The notes beneath the pieces are model-generated. The model was not told where the DNA came from. It did no database searches and worked only from the letters and a program-made list of their open reading frames with translations. A DNA stretch of 6,901 nucleotides, taken from positions 1-6,901 of the forward strand of contig JALRJJ010000013.1 in assembly GCA_023255095.1 (NCBI GenBank), given 5' to 3'. Origin of the DNA: a bacterium (GTDB taxonomy: Bacteria; Fidelibacterota; Marinisomatia; Marinisomatales; Marinisomataceae). The position numbers were made by a program, and so were the translations under genes. Positions within the stretch are counted from its first letter, which is position 1. Each line of letters starts with the position of its first letter. Positions 5,719-6,901 of the stretch are shown here, one piece after another.

Positions 5719-6507
5719 ATGTTGGATTCTTTTAAATTTTTAAAGAATTTTAAAGACAATTTATCTCTAGTATTATGTATCTTTTTATCGTTCTTATTGA
5801 TGTCTCAAAGCGGTAAAGAATCTTTTAATAATTTTAGGTTAAAATCTTTAGATTTTTTTTCTTTCCTTTACAGCCCTTTTAATTGGATAGATAATCAGTC
5901 TTTTTTAATCAAAAAACTAGAGGTTTTATCGCAAGAAAACTTGAAATTAAACCTTGAATTAAACTTGTTGAAAAATCAGGATTCTGAAAATGCTCGTCTA
6001 AGGGACTTTGTTCAATTAAAAGAAAAAGTTTTAATTAATTTCATTGGAGCAGACATCCTCTCTAGAGGTTTAAGCTCAAATTTAACTTCAGTTTTAGTTG
6101 ATAGAGGATCTATTGATGGAGTCAAGGTTAATTTTCCAGTCATGTCATCAAAAGGAATAATTGGTAAGGTGATTTCTGTTGATACTGATGTTAGTGAAGT
6201 GCAATTAATTAGCGATGTAAATTTTAGAATGAGCGTCAAGATACTACCTAATGAAGCAGAAGGAATTCTTCGTTGGACAAATGATGATTTTTGTGAAGTT
6301 TTTGAAGTTAAAAGAACTTCTGAGGTGAAAATTCAGGATATTGTTGTTTCTTCAAATTTAAGTCCATTTTTTCCAGAAAATCTTCCCGTAGGAGAAGTTA
6401 TTGGAATATATGATAGTACAGACAAGTCAAGTAAAGTTCTTAAAATAAAACTTTTTTCAGACCTTTCCAGAATTAATCAAGTATTTATAGGATTACAGAA
6501 TAAGTGA
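5719..6507 (+). CDS. mreC: Rod shape-determining protein MreC
   Basis: Bitopic membrane protein of the elongasome; its periplasmic part binds and activates PBP2 and links it to MreB/MreD. At 262 residues it is of normal size. Seen in order: a short cytoplasmic N-terminus with Lys, one membrane segment (about 15-30, LSLVLCIFLSFLLM), a coiled-coil region (about 60-103, rich in Leu, Glu, Lys and Asn: LEVLSQENLKLNLELNLL), then the paired beta-barrel domain (about 107-260). The latter contains the family hallmarks DRGSIDGVKVNFPV (128-141), GIIGKVI (146-152), VQLISDVNFRM (161-171) and LPVGEVIGI (222-230). No truncation seen. The ATG follows the mreB stop by 2 nt with no clear SD, so translation is probably coupled to mreB; the TGA overlaps the mreD GTG by 4 nt. 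Confidence 0.95.
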   Translation: MLDSFKFLKNFKDNLSLVLCIFLSFLLMSQSGKESFNNFRLKSLDFFSFLYSPFNWIDNQSFLIKKLEVLSQENLKLNLELNLLKNQDSENARLRDFVQLKEKVLINFIGADILSRGLSSNLTSVLVDRGSIDGVKVNFPVMSSKGIIGKVISVDTDVSEVQLISDVNFRMSVKILPNEAEGILRWTNDDFCEVFEVKRTSEVKIQDIVVSSNLSPFFPENLPVGEVIGIYDSTDKSSKVLKIKLFSDLSRINQVFIGLQNK

Positions 6508-6901
6508 AGATTTATCTAAAATATTTAATACTCTCAATTTTTTTACAACTAATATTTTCTGAACTCATTTCAATCAATGGCGTTCAACCAAATATTTTAC
6601 TTTTGTTCGTAATTTTTTCATCTTTAACGATTTCTAATGCTTCTTTGTCAACTATTTTAGGATTTCTCTTAGGTTTTGTTGGTGAGCTTATTTTTTATAG
6701 TGGTACTATTTTTGGAATTTCTAGTTTTACTTTTAGCTTAGTTGGTTTTTTTGCATCAAAAGTTAGTAATAACTTTGTTTACAGAAATTTTGATTTTTAC
6801 TGGATAGTTTTTACCGTTTTAGGGATTTTTATTTTTTCAATTTTTAAATATGAATTCTATTTCTTGTCTAACCTCAAATTTATTTTAAGTCCAATTTACA
6901 T
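6504..6901 (+). CDS. mreD: Rod shape-determining protein MreD, 5' portion (runs off window)
   Basis: Polytopic inner-membrane partner of MreC in the elongasome. The frame opens with GTG at 6504, within the GTGA overlap with the mreC stop, and stays open for 132 codons to the window end. Begins MKIYLKYLILSIFLQL, a first membrane helix with Lys at the inside. The diagnostic part is residues 26-63: GVQPNILLLFVIFSS, then a loop, then ILGFLLGFVGELIF. This matches the P-D/N-L-L-L-hydrophobic and G-F-x-x-G-hydrophobic-x-D/E-hydrophobic pattern of MreD (Glu61 where Asp is more common). Further hydrophobic segments lie at about 68-85 and 98-115, giving four or more membrane passes; the family is usually about 160-175 residues, so roughly 30-40 residues are missing. 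A weak AGGA (6489-6492) lies 11 nt upstream. No ATG is placed as well as the GTG, and the 4-nt overlap is a classic coupling arrangement. Confidence 0.88.
   Translation, partial: MKIYLKYLILSIFLQLIFSELISINGVQPNILLLFVIFSSLTISNASLSTILGFLLGFVGELIFYSGTIFGISSFTFSLVGFFASKVSNNFVYRNFDFYWIVFTVLGIFIFSIFKYEFYFLSNLKFILSPIY

Noticed and set aside
6012..6239. Minus-strand open frame inside mreC
   Set aside because: Antisense shadow of a conserved domain with no SD and no recognisable product.
1..6901. tRNA, rRNA, CRISPR array, insertion sequence, or recombination site
   Set aside because: I found no cloverleaf-like segment, no spaced direct repeats, no transposase or integrase frame and no terminal inverted repeats; nearly all bases are in conserved-type genes.

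Overview
The window is a densely packed, AT-rich stretch of a bacterial chromosome. All eight genes lie on the + strand and gaps are never longer than about 40 bp. I see no tRNA, rRNA, IS element, CRISPR array or phage gene. The combination of a GWxTD-domain secreted protein, a propeller protein with a signal peptide, a strongly A/T-biased codon choice and an mreBCD block suggests a free-living, probably marine, streamlined member of the Fibrobacterota-Chlorobiota-Bacteroidota side of the tree or a relative. Candidatus Marinimicrobia (SAR406) is my best guess. This is an inference from gene content, not a phylogenetic placement.

Layout: (1) nt 1-557, the 3' two thirds of thioredoxin reductase (trxB), cut by the window edge. 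(2) nt 594-1274, an orphan ABC-type ATPase with non-canonical catalytic residues and two small dyad elements around its start. (3) nt ~1219-2886, an exported beta-propeller protein that overlaps the ATPase gene and has an unclear, possibly non-AUG, start. (4) nt 2889-4112, an exported GWxTD-domain protein. (5) nt 4113-4634, ribonuclease HI, whose ATG directly follows the previous stop. (6) nt 4673-6901, mreB, mreC and the start of mreD. A sigma-70-like promoter (TTGACA, 18 bp, TATTAT) lies at the 3' end of the RNase H gene.

How they may work together: MreB filaments, MreC and MreD form the elongasome that guides lateral cell-wall synthesis. The propeller and GWxTD proteins both carry export signals, so they act outside the cytoplasm and are probably envelope or surface proteins. 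The ATPase has no permease beside it and lacks several standard catalytic residues, so it is not an obvious transporter component. The ATPase-propeller-GWxTD set looks like one translationally coupled unit and is the least explained part of the window. The rest (trxB, rnhA, mreBCD) is ordinary housekeeping. I do not see clear proof of a new system; the ATPase-propeller-GWxTD unit beside mreBCD is the best candidate.
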